A DNA stretch of 37,704 nt, from positions 1 through 37,704 of the forward strand of contig JBBSQD010000026.1 in the NCBI GenBank assembly GCA_038258185.1, given 5' to 3'. The DNA is from JAIOHN01 sp038258185 (GTDB taxonomy: Bacteria; Chloroflexota; Anaerolineae; Aggregatilineales; Phototrophicaceae). Shown piece by piece: positions 31,023-37,704 of this stretch. Below the pieces are notes generated by a model. The model saw nothing but the letters and a program-made list of their open reading frames with translations. It was not told the origin of the DNA and searched no databases. Numbering within the stretch: the first letter of the stretch is position 1; the number at the start of each line of letters is the position of its first letter. The position numbers and the translations under genes were made by a program.

Positions 31023-33251
31023 ATGTCAGAAGCAAAATCTCGTGCCAATAAGCCGGGTCGCAATGACAAGCCGCGCCTGAATCTGGTGGGGTTTGAGCAG
31101 GGTGACGAACGTCCTGAGATGCGCGTCTACGCCGTGGATCGCAGCTTTAAGCCGCTTGCCAGCGCTCAGGTCGATGAAAACGGGGGCTTTGACCTGTCCG
31201 CAGATGTGCTGAAAAAGGCGCATCAGGTGGTGATCGGCCCTGACCGTGAAAACCTGGACGACGTTGACCGCGAAAATCTGCTGATTTACCGTTCCGCACA
31301 GTTCAGCGAACTGCTGGCAGGCAATGCACAGATCAACATTTCGCGCCAGTTCTGGCTGTACTGGCACTTTGTCTACCGGTGTGTCAGCGGGCATGTCTCG
31401 CGCTGCTATCCATATCCCTGGTTTATCCGCGATCTGGTGTTGCAGGCCAATTCTGTCCAGCGGGCGAGTGTCGCCAAAACGGGTGAGGCGCGTTTGTTGT
31501 CGGCAAAGGCATCCGCTGCGAGTAACTGGCAGATCGCCAAACCTGCTAAATTTCTGCCGCTGCATCAGCGCTGTGATGTGGTGTGTAACGGCATCGTCGA
31601 AGTGTACCGGCGCACCTGCTGCTGCAAACCGTGGATCATTGACGACTTTCGGCTGCCCGATCTGCTGGATGAACTGGATGGTCTGATCCCACGCATCCCG
31701 GATATTCCGTGGCCCCCGCGCCCTGAACCAGACCCGCTTCCTTTCCGCAATACGCCAATTTTCAAGGAAGGCGCGCTGGATGAGTTTGCCCTCAATGCCA
31801 AGCGTGACCTGACCGCGCTACGCAGTCTATCGCAGCCGCAGGCACTCGAATATATTCAGGCGCGTCCCTATCTGTTCTGCCGCAATTCGTGTGGCACCCC
31901 CAAGAAAGTCGCTCAGGGCTTTATTAACCCTGATGGTAAATTTAATATCTGCTGGTCGGAACTGCTGACCTTCCTGACCTCCAACTGCCATTATGAATAT
32001 GCTTATGTCGTCAAACAACAAATTAATGGCGTGTGGATCACCATTTATAACGGTATGGCCGCCAACATCTGGTTCCATTATGGCGATAATGCCTCGCTGG
32101 TTTCGTATCATCCCAAGGCACGGAGCTGCCGCCGCAATGATTTCCCCGGTGATGGTGCCTTCGCGTTGTTACAGGATGTGGGGGATGCGCACAGCTATCG
32201 CCTGAAAACCCCGAATGCGACTGCCTGGAACGCGGTGGGTGCAGCGGCCTACAATGATGGTCTGGCTGACCCGGCGCTTAATCCAGCGGATGCTCTGGGT
32301 CAATTGAAAGACCGTAACTGGGGCGGTACGCTCAAGCTACTGTATCACTTCAGCGAAGATATGAAGGACATTGGTGCGCGTTACTATCGCATCAGTGCCC
32401 GCCGCACCAATGCGACCGGCCAGCCGATTGGCGCGCCGACGTATTTCTCCGATGGGCTGGTGTGGAAGAAATTCTCCGGCGGTGGTGATGTTGAGCCGGT
32501 GGTGATGGGGCCGTTCAGCCAGGGTGGACAGGATAACCTGTACAGCATCGCTTATGATGCGGACGCCGATTGGCTGGATAACCAGTATCATGGTTTTATC
32601 GACACCACCGATTTCTCCGAAGGGCGTTATCTGCTGACGCTGGAAGTCTTTAACGGGGCAGGTCAATGTCTGCGGCCAACCGGCACCCTCAACCCGGCCA
32701 GCCTTGATCCGTCACTGCCGGGGAGCCTGGAAGCCGGGTTTACCTTCCGCCGCTGGTATCAGGAATTTGGGCCGACCGCAGCGGTGCCGCATGCCGCGCT
32801 GACGCACATGTTCTGGTGGGATAACCGTGAAGCGGTGGGACAGATTGTCGATCTGCGTAAAAACGGGTCACCGTCCGAGACACAGTGTCAGTTCCTGGAA
32901 GATGGCGCAGCCGCGACCTTCAGCGTGGGCTACCGGGCCTATCACCCGGAGAATATGTTCCTGCTGAACCATTCGCTGTGGTGGCGGCGTGGGCTGGGTG
33001 GGCCAACGGGTTATCTGGTGAACAGCAGCCCGTTGAATGTCGGCTACCCGCCAGCAGGGCCGGTAGGCGTCAGCCCGACCCATACTTTCGAGCAGATGCT
33101 GGATAATTCACCCATTCCGCCGAACAGTCCGCTGACCAAGTGCAGTTTCGCGCTCAACCTGTATCTCAATGTCAAGACCTTCAACGGCGAAGGCACGCTC
33201 AACGGTCTGGATGACTGGGACTACGCGGCCTTCGCGCTCGAAATCAGCTAA
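31023..33251 (+). CDS. Large Cys-rich soluble protein of unknown function
   Basis: A 742-residue protein with no signal peptide or membrane helix. Residues about 18-75 form a beta domain (L-N-L-V-G-F-E ... D-E-N-G-G-F-D-L-S) like carboxypeptidase-regulatory domains. A Trp/Cys-rich block follows (about 105-215: F-W-L-Y-W-H-F-V-Y-R-C-V-S-G-H-V, H-Q-R-C-D-V-V-C-N-G, R-R-T-C-C-C-K-P-W), then a Pro-rich linker (I-P-D-I-P-W-P-P-R-P-E-P-D-P). A second Cys region (C-R-N-S-C-G-T ... N-I-C-W) leads into a long beta-rich C-terminal part with several W and Y strands. The clustered cysteines in a protein without an export signal suggest metal binding. AAGAGGAG precedes the ATG at 31023. It has its own terminator; a structural or surface-associated role is only a guess. 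Confidence 0.7.
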   Translation: MSEAKSRANKPGRNDKPRLNLVGFEQGDERPEMRVYAVDRSFKPLASAQVDENGGFDLSADVLKKAHQVVIGPDRENLDDVDRENLLIYRSAQFSELLAGNAQINISRQFWLYWHFVYRCVSGHVSRCYPYPWFIRDLVLQANSVQRASVAKTGEARLLSAKASAASNWQIAKPAKFLPLHQRCDVVCNGIVEVYRRTCCCKPWIIDDFRLPDLLDELDGLIPRIPDIPWPPRPEPDPLPFRNTPIFKEGALDEFALNAKRDLTALRSLSQPQALEYIQARPYLFCRNSCGTPKKVAQGFINPDGKFNICWSELLTFLTSNCHYEYAYVVKQQINGVWITIYNGMAANIWFHYGDNASLVSYHPKARSCRRNDFPGDGAFALLQDVGDAHSYRLKTPNATAWNAVGAAAYNDGLADPALNPADALGQLKDRNWGGTLKLLYHFSEDMKDIGARYYRISARRTNATGQPIGAPTYFSDGLVWKKFSGGGDVEPVVMGPFSQGGQDNLYSIAYDADADWLDNQYHGFIDTTDFSEGRYLLTLEVFNGAGQCLRPTGTLNPASLDPSLPGSLEAGFTFRRWYQEFGPTAAVPHAALTHMFWWDNREAVGQIVDLRKNGSPSETQCQFLEDGAAATFSVGYRAYHPENMFLLNHSLWWRRGLGGPTGYLVNSSPLNVGYPPAGPVGVSPTHTFEQMLDNSPIPPNSPLTKCSFALNLYLNVKTFNGEGTLNGLDDWDYAAFALEIS

Positions 33252-33274
33252 CACGCTTTATACGTTTTGTGATG

Positions 33275-33300
33275 ACAGGGGAGCTTCGGCTCTCCTGTTT
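33275..33300 (+). terminator. UUCG-loop terminator after the Cys-rich protein gene
   Basis: ACAGGGGAGC and GCTCTCCTGT pair (one G-T) around a TTCG tetraloop, followed by TTTGTTTAC. Confidence 0.9.
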
Positions 33301-33421
33301 TGTTTACACATGCTATTCAGAAAAATGAAAAATTCCTTAATAATCTTAATATGCTACTATCCTCTTAACATCCTCTGTGCTATGCTTTCGATAGTATATT
33401 CAATGAAAGCTAAACACATTC

Positions 33422-33823
33422 ATGCCTGTTGAAAATGAGTGGTATGTTGAAGGTCGTATTGTAATTACGCGTCTGATCGGAACAGTGACCGTGGACGAAA
33501 TGCTCGCCAGCGGCGACAGAGGTACGGTGATGATTGAATCCGGACAAGCCCCGGTTTACTCCCTGGTGGATGTCTCGCGGATGGATCAATTTCCCACGCG
33601 TTTAGTGGACATTAAAAGAATCTCCGAGCAGGGTGGCAGTGATAAATTGAGCAGGATTATCCTGTTTGGGGTCGCCAACCGCTTTGTTCATTTCCTGGCA
33701 AACATGTTCAGCCAGTTTATCAAAAGTGATTATGCGCTGGTCGATTCGCTGGAGGACGCGCTGGTATTGGTCGAACAGATGGAACAACGTCCGATTGACC
33801 AGATGACACAGACAACCCAGTAA
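33422..33823 (+). CDS. SpoIIAA-like (STAS-like) protein, second copy
   Basis: A 133-residue soluble protein. It starts with a V-E-G-R-I-V-I-T-R-L-I-G-T-V-T-V-D-E-M hairpin/helix, then V-Y-S-L-V-D-V-S-R-M-D, a central amphipathic region, and ends D-S-L-E-D-A-L-V-L-V-E-Q-M-E. This matches SpoIIAA-like domains and aligns with the product of 12887-13315. No strong ribosome binding site is visible before the ATG. The gene is preceded by an AT-rich stretch of about 120 bp and is monocistronic as far as can be seen. Confidence 0.65.
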   Translation: MPVENEWYVEGRIVITRLIGTVTVDEMLASGDRGTVMIESGQAPVYSLVDVSRMDQFPTRLVDIKRISEQGGSDKLSRIILFGVANRFVHFLANMFSQFIKSDYALVDSLEDALVLVEQMEQRPIDQMTQTTQ

Positions 33824-33890
33824 GACTCCGATCCTGGTTTCCGCGTTAGTTTAAACTTCATTTTGTCCCTGATTATGTCAACTCTGGGCT

Positions 33891-33912
33891 TCACTGGACG
33901 AAAGTCCAGTGA
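33891..33912. repeat. Perfect hairpin with GAAA tetraloop
   Basis: TCACTGGAC and GTCCAGTGA form a 9 bp stem around GAAA in the 200 bp gap between the SpoIIAA-like gene and S4. It has no T-tract. It could be a factor-dependent terminator or a structured leader of the next transcript. Confidence 0.5.
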
Positions 33913-34023
33913 GGTCTATCCGCCTTTTGGCCGAGCCAAAGACTGACCTTCCGCCAGATACCTCATAGCCTGTTGTGTGCCATAGTGTACCTATCAACAG
34001 ATAAAACACAGGCTTAAAACACC

Positions 34024-34242
34024 ATGAACACCTACTTCACCAATGAAGCTCAAAATCGTATGCAGGAAGCCCACAAAGCAGCTCGACAGGCACAGCTTGT
34101 GCGGGAAATCCGCTCTGCCAACCGGCTTCAATCCGTGAGTGAAAATCCGGTTAAAACGGTTAATCTGTGGTCGATGATGCTGGAGCGTTTGCTGGCTCCC
34201 AGCATTTTAGTAAATCTCAAGTCACAGAAGGCGACCCGATGA
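34024..34242 (+). CDS. Small basic protein S4
   Basis: A 72-residue protein. M-N-T-Y-F-T-N-E-A-Q-N-R-M-Q-E-A-H-K-A-A recalls the N-terminus of S1 (M-N-H-Y-V-S-N-A-Y-D-D-M). It is followed by an R-E-I-R-S-A-N-R segment and an L-W-S-M-M-L-E-R-L-L block comparable to the C-terminal helix of S2 and S3. The Shine-Dalgarno is weak. Its stop overlaps the start of the next gene (ATGA at 34239-34242), which shows translational coupling. No DUF2917-like gene accompanies this copy. Confidence 0.55.
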   Translation: MNTYFTNEAQNRMQEAHKAARQAQLVREIRSANRLQSVSENPVKTVNLWSMMLERLLAPSILVNLKSQKATR

Positions 34243-34430
34243 TTAAAATGCTGCAACGTATCATCGAGCTGTGGCAGCCCGTCTACCATGCGAACCCGAC
34301 GCTGACACCCTGCACACAGATGGGTGTGGGGATGATGCCGAAAGACAACCCACTCCGCAGCCAATATGAGCGGATGGCGAAGCATCAGGCGCTGATTGAA
34401 GCTGAAGAGCAGGCCTGCAACCAATTTTAG
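34239..34430 (+). CDS. Small hypothetical protein coupled to S4
   Basis: A 63-residue protein: M-I-K-M-L-Q-R-I-I-E-L-W-Q-P-V-Y, a short loop with P-C-T-Q-M-G-V-G-M-M-P, and an acidic helix Y-E-R-M-A-K-H-Q-A-L-I-E-A-E-E-Q-A. It is not recognised. The ATG overlaps the S4 stop in an ATGA, with AAGGCG upstream. The overlap and conserved-looking helices support a real gene that works with S4. Confidence 0.5.
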   Translation: MIKMLQRIIELWQPVYHANPTLTPCTQMGVGMMPKDNPLRSQYERMAKHQALIEAEEQACNQF

Positions 34431-34480
34431 GCAGATTAGGGCGTGAACCAATTGACCGTAAAAGGCTACCCTTTTCATAC

Positions 34481-34508
34481 AGAGCGCACAAATCGAACCG
34501 TGCGCTCT
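34481..34508. terminator. Hairpin after the S4 unit
   Basis: AGAGCGCAC and GTGCGCTCT form a perfect 9 bp stem with a 10-base loop, just upstream of the Rieske gene. The following T-tract is weak. Confidence 0.6.
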
Positions 34509-34549
34509 TGCGTTACAATTCCCTCGTAAATAGATAAGGAGATTTTTTG

Positions 34550-36283
34550 ATGACACTTACAGCCGAAAATTTTGTGAATGTGGCGCATATGGATGAACTT
34601 AATCAGGCGGGTGCGCTGACGGTACAGGCCGGGAAGCATACGCTGGCTTTATTCAAATATGGCGAGAAGGTCTATGCTGTGGATAACCGCTGTCCGCATA
34701 TGGGTTTTCCGCTGGACAAAGGCTCGGTGAAGGATGGCATTCTGACCTGTCATTGGCATCACGCCCGCTTTGATCTCGCCAGCGGCGGGACATTTGATCA
34801 ATGGGCGGATGATGTACCGGCGTTCCCGGTAGAGATTCGCGATAATGAAATCTGGATTAACCTGACCCCGAGCATTCAGCCGCAGGCGCATCAGCAGGAA
34901 CGTTTGCAGGTGGGGCTGGAGCGGGATCTGTCGCTGGTAATCGGTAAAGCGGTGCTGGTGCTGACCGAAGATGGTGACCCGGTGGAGCCGTTCCGCGCGG
35001 GTTTGGAATTTGGTACGCGTTATCGCCAGGGCGGCTGGGGGCAGGGGCTGACCATGCTCACGTGCTTTATGAATATGCTGCCGCACCTGAATGCCGAAGA
35101 TCGGCCACGTGCTTTGTATCAGGGGCTGTCCGCCGTTGCGCGTGATACTGCCGGGATGCCACCGCGTTTTGGTGTGCGTCCGCTGCCGACGCTGGATGCG
35201 GATATTCCCACCCTGAAAAACTGGTTCCGTCAGTTTATCGAAGTGCGCGATGATGAGGGCGCGGAGCGCTGTGTCATCTCTGCGGTTAAGGCCGGTGCCA
35301 GCCAGCAGCAACTGGCCGATATGCTGTTTGCCTCGGTGACGGATCACCGGTATATCCAGGTCGGGCATCCGGCGGATTTTACCAACAAAGCGCTCGAAGC
35401 GCTTGATCTCACCGGATGGCAAAATGCCGAGGTGGTTCTGACCAGCCTGGTACGCAATTATGCGGTGGCTCCGCGTATGGAAGAATCCAACGAATGGCGT
35501 AACCCGATTGATCTGATTGCTATCCTCGAAGCGACGTTTGAGCATCTACCGGACGCGCTGGACGAGGGCAGGGGGCAAAGCTGGTCAGCGCGGGAATCGC
35601 TGGTCAACAAGCTGCTGGATGATGATCCGCAGGAAAGCGCCGATTGTATGGTCGAGGCGCTGCGTAACGGTGCGACGATGACGCAGTTAGCCGAAAGCGT
35701 GGCCTATGCCGCGGCGCTGCGCATCGCACAATTCCACACCAGCAATGAATTTGGCGATTGGGATACGGCGCTGCACACCTTCACTTTTGCCAACGCGATG
35801 CATCAGGGTTTGAAACGTGCGCCGTCGGTAGAATTGCTGCGCGGTGTGTTTGACGCGGCTATGAGCATTTATCTGGATCGCTTCCTGAATATCCCGGCGG
35901 CGCGGTTGCCACGTGTGAACGGGCTTGATCAGACCCCGGATGCGCTGCTGGCGAGCTTCCCCGGTTTGCTGAATCAACAGCAGCAGGTGAATGAAGCCGG
36001 TAAGCTGGTATCCGATTATCTCAATCACGATGGCGATGATAGTGAACTGCTGGCAATGCTGGGCAGGTTGCTGCTGCGGGAAGACCGCGATTTCCACACC
36101 ATTCAATGTGTCGAGGCGGCGTTCAAACAATATGATTATCTGCAAGGCACGGAAGCCGGGACGCACGTGTTGATCGGTGCGGCACGGTATCTGGCGGCGC
36201 ACTCCCCGACAGTACGCGCTCAGGGACAGACCTATACCATCGCACGGCGTTTGCATCGTGGCGAGAAGGTCTTTGAGGGGTAG
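34550..36283 (+). CDS. Rieske [2Fe-2S] protein with duplicated C-terminal helical domain
   Basis: A 577-residue cytosolic protein. Residues 1-105 form a Rieske domain with cluster ligands C48-P-H50 and C67-H-W-H70, so a 2Fe-2S centre should be bound. The remaining 470 residues are helical. Two segments look alike: R-C-V-I-S-A-V-K-A-G-A-S-Q-Q-Q-L-A-D near 240 and D-C-M-V-E-A-L-R-N-G-A-T-M-T-Q-L-A-E near 366. Each leads to a His-containing stretch (D-H-R-Y-I-Q-V-G-H and F-H-T-S-N-E-F). This suggests an internally duplicated, His-bearing domain, perhaps an oxidoreductase fed by the Rieske centre; that is inference. AAGGAG lies 8 bases before the ATG at 34550. Known ring-hydroxylase alpha subunits have a different C-terminal fold. 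Confidence 0.8.
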   Translation: MTLTAENFVNVAHMDELNQAGALTVQAGKHTLALFKYGEKVYAVDNRCPHMGFPLDKGSVKDGILTCHWHHARFDLASGGTFDQWADDVPAFPVEIRDNEIWINLTPSIQPQAHQQERLQVGLERDLSLVIGKAVLVLTEDGDPVEPFRAGLEFGTRYRQGGWGQGLTMLTCFMNMLPHLNAEDRPRALYQGLSAVARDTAGMPPRFGVRPLPTLDADIPTLKNWFRQFIEVRDDEGAERCVISAVKAGASQQQLADMLFASVTDHRYIQVGHPADFTNKALEALDLTGWQNAEVVLTSLVRNYAVAPRMEESNEWRNPIDLIAILEATFEHLPDALDEGRGQSWSARESLVNKLLDDDPQESADCMVEALRNGATMTQLAESVAYAAALRIAQFHTSNEFGDWDTALHTFTFANAMHQGLKRAPSVELLRGVFDAAMSIYLDRFLNIPAARLPRVNGLDQTPDALLASFPGLLNQQQQVNEAGKLVSDYLNHDGDDSELLAMLGRLLLREDRDFHTIQCVEAAFKQYDYLQGTEAGTHVLIGAARYLAAHSPTVRAQGQTYTIARRLHRGEKVFEG

Positions 36284-36314
36284 AGGCATCTATTAAAAAT
36301 CGCAATAATTTAAG

Positions 36315-36345
36315 ATCAGGGCGATCATTTAAAGACCGCCCTGAT
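36315..36345. terminator. Terminator between convergent genes
   Basis: ATCAGGGCG and CGCCCTGAT form a perfect 9 bp stem, followed by GTGTTTATG. It lies 30 bp after the Rieske stop and 30 bp before the stop of the next minus-strand gene. Confidence 0.75.
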
Positions 36346-36374
36346 GTGTTTATGTTGATATAAACAATTTTTAC

Positions 36375-36617
36375 TCAGACGGCAACGGCACGCTGCTGGC
36401 GCAGCCAGACAATGGCAATATTTCGGCTGAGAATGGTGAGGTTGCGCGACCGGTTGTGCTCCTGCAGGCTGAGTGAAGGACAAATCAGGATTTCCCCGCT
36501 GTCGGGGTCGGTTTCCAGCAATTGCCAACCTTCATAACGCTGCGCGACTTCCACCTCATGATTCGCCATAGCACGTTCTTTCGGGATCATCGGTAACCGT
36601 TCTGATAACGACTTCAT
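36375..36617 (-). CDS. Small hypothetical protein
   Basis: An 80-residue protein: a basic start (M-K-S-L-S-E-R-L-P), an E-V-E-V-A-Q-R-Y-E-G-W-Q-L-L-E-T-D segment, P-D-S-G-E-I-L-I-C-P-S-L-S-L, and a basic C-terminal helix I-A-I-V-W-L-R-Q-Q-R. No family is recognised. The start at 36617 is set by GGAGG 8 bases upstream; the longer open frame to 36875 has no ribosome binding site and an unlikely composition. Upstream, 36618-37064 holds no clear gene apart from the possible relic noted separately. Confidence 0.55.
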   Translation of the reverse strand: MKSLSERLPMIPKERAMANHEVEVAQRYEGWQLLETDPDSGEILICPSLSLQEHNRSRNLTILSRNIAIVWLRQQRAVAV

Positions 36618-36904
36618 CTGTTTCCCTCCTGTCACGATTGTGACCTGACACCTCGAAGAAGTGACATACGCTGAAGCATCGTTTGGCGATGGATAGCCGT
36701 GAGGGGTAAGGCTTAAACCGGGGAATGATAGAGGCAGCAGTCTGGTTTTCACCTGCATCCATGACCAGTGGATAATGTAATGCTTATTGACAGTATAGCA
36801 CGGAAACATCTGAAAATTACACGCACCTGCGCAAATCAAAAAGACTGCATATCTGTTTGTGGAAGAATAAATCATGCCTCACCGGAATGGACTGCTAATG
36901 AACG

Positions 36905-37012
36905 TCAGTTTTGGATAATCTTGAACTTCATGTAGAGCTTCTGGCCAACCTCGATAGCATCGTAGGGATGCCATCGTTTAAGCGTTGAACTGACGTTCTG
37001 GTTTTCCCGCAT
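36905..37012 (-). pseudogene. Possible relic of a LysM-domain C-terminus
   Basis: A 35-codon frame reads L-K-R-W-H-P-Y-D-A-I-E-V-G-Q-K-L-Y-M-K-F near its end. The D-A-I-x-V-G-Q-K-L-Y pattern is what closes a LysM domain. No upstream part of such a gene is present. An 11 bp inverted repeat (GAACGTCAGTT 36900-36910, AACTGACGTTC 36988-36998) lies within it. This may be a gene remnant, or chance. Confidence 0.3.
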
Positions 37013-37064
37013 AAGCGCGCTATGCTTAAGGTATCTTACAATTTAACTAAGGGCAATGTAAATC

Positions 37065-37704
37065 ATGCAACGTCGATCTGCTGTTCTTCTCATGAGTTTT
37101 GTCTTTTTGCTGATTTTTTCGTCATTGGGAATTGTCTCGGCAGATGATGTCCCGCGTTTTCGGGTGTATTTAGCATTCGAGGATGGTCCGACAGATGCTT
37201 ATACGCCGGAAATCCTCGATATTCTGGCGCAATACGGCGCACATGCCTCGTTTGTGATTGCGGGCGGGCAGATTGCCGGACACGAATCCCTCTTACAGCG
37301 CGAAGTGAGGGAGGGACATGCCTTGATAAATCACCTGTGGTCAGAGCCAGGCGTCTATTCCGGAGCGCCTGCCGAGCCGGTGATTGAGTCGTATCAACGT
37401 ACCGAAACCGCAATTCGTGAGGCATTGGGGGATATGCTGCCGATCTACGATGCACAGACCAAAATGTTCTGGCAACCGGGTGGCGCGGCACAACCCTTCC
37501 CTGTAACCGATGGCATCAATGTGATTACGTACAATTGGAATGTCAACAGCGATGATTGTGGTTGGGCAATGCCGGATACAGTTGATCTTGACACCTTTGA
37601 ATTTGACGAGGGCGTGATTGCGAATATTCTCGGTGATCCGGTATCTGTCGGGAATTTCCATAACCCCTACAATGCCTATGACTATGGCGACGGTGTGATT
37701 ATCA
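37065..37704 (+). CDS. Secreted NodB-like polysaccharide deacetylase homologue, N-terminal part
   Basis: The frame is open from ATG at 37065 to the window edge (213 codons). A signal peptide (about 1-26, ending V-S-A-D) is followed by a NodB-type domain: L-A-F-E-D-G-P-T-D-A-Y-T (38-49), I-L-A-Q-Y-G-A-H-A-S-F-V-I-A-G and G-H-A-L-I-N-H-L-W-S-E-P. The usual motifs are [TS]-F-D-D-G-P and H-[ST]-x-x-H. Here the first Asp is Glu, and the second metal-binding His position appears as Glu. Activity may therefore be altered or lost. If active, it would deacetylate cell-wall or other N-acetyl-sugar polymers outside the cell. The C-terminus lies beyond the window. Confidence 0.75.
   Translation, partial: MQRRSAVLLMSFVFLLIFSSLGIVSADDVPRFRVYLAFEDGPTDAYTPEILDILAQYGAHASFVIAGGQIAGHESLLQREVREGHALINHLWSEPGVYSGAPAEPVIESYQRTETAIREALGDMLPIYDAQTKMFWQPGGAAQPFPVTDGINVITYNWNVNSDDCGWAMPDTVDLDTFEFDEGVIANILGDPVSVGNFHNPYNAYDYGDGVII

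Noticed and set aside
31026..31565. 179-codon minus-strand open frame
   Set aside because: It is antisense to the Cys-rich protein gene, which has a strong ribosome binding site and terminator.
34649..35545. 298-codon open frame on the minus strand
   Set aside because: It lies wholly antisense to the Rieske gene, has His/Arg/Gln-rich composition typical of a shadow frame, and has no ribosome binding site.

Overview
The window looks like a moderately GC-rich chromosome from a free-living heterotroph, most probably a member of the Chloroflexota (Anaerolineae-like). This is inference from gene content and style: a GT39-type membrane glycosyltransferase with soluble C-terminal domains, secreted proteins with Thr-Pro linkers, a membrane/tandem-cNMP fusion, many small unassigned proteins, and short palindromic repeats. 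No rRNA, tRNA, CRISPR array, phage or intact insertion sequence was seen.

Left part (1-14.1 kb), mostly housekeeping: the N-terminal end of a GNAT-like protein, an FMN reductase, a phosphotransferase in tandem with recJ, a MATE exporter, a two-gene unit holding a Flp-type prepilin-like protein with a membrane-anchored partner, acetyl-CoA synthetase with a clear promoter and terminator, a large glycosyltransferase, a SpoIIAA-like protein, a four-helix membrane protein and a CsbD-like stress protein.

Middle (14.2-22.7 kb): about 7.6 kb of genes (a PD40 propeller protein, a P-loop kinase, DUF427, mannonate dehydratase, a GNAT, a membrane/cNMP two-gene unit). This block is bracketed by nested direct repeats. 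The outer pair duplicates the 3' end and terminator of the adjacent LysM gene. The inner pair is a split IS630-type transposase fragment. The block therefore looks like an old insertion or rearrangement at the 3' end of the LysM gene.

22.9-28.6 kb: a GNAT, then a cluster of tiny genes in which two families repeat. One encodes small basic/helical proteins of about 70-78 aa on the minus strand. The other encodes DUF2917-like beta proteins of 94-100 aa on the plus strand. They share an upstream sequence, and one decayed plus-strand copy is visible. A complete amylosucrase (GH13_4) follows.

28.8-31 kb: a small membrane protein whose 3' end is repeated three times. Two visibly AT-richer minus-strand accessory genes (an EF-Tu domain-2-like protein and a secreted SUMF1-like protein with a truncated gene upstream of it) lie between the copies. 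The architecture echoes the LysM locus.

31-37.7 kb: a large Cys-rich protein of unknown function with a hairpin over its ribosome binding site, a second SpoIIAA-like paralogue, a further small-protein pair with overlapping start and stop, a Rieske protein with a duplicated helical domain, a small unknown protein, and the N-terminal part of a secreted NodB-like protein with altered catalytic motifs.

Starts were chosen from visible Shine-Dalgarno sequences where possible. Family names come from recognised motifs only; no database search was run.
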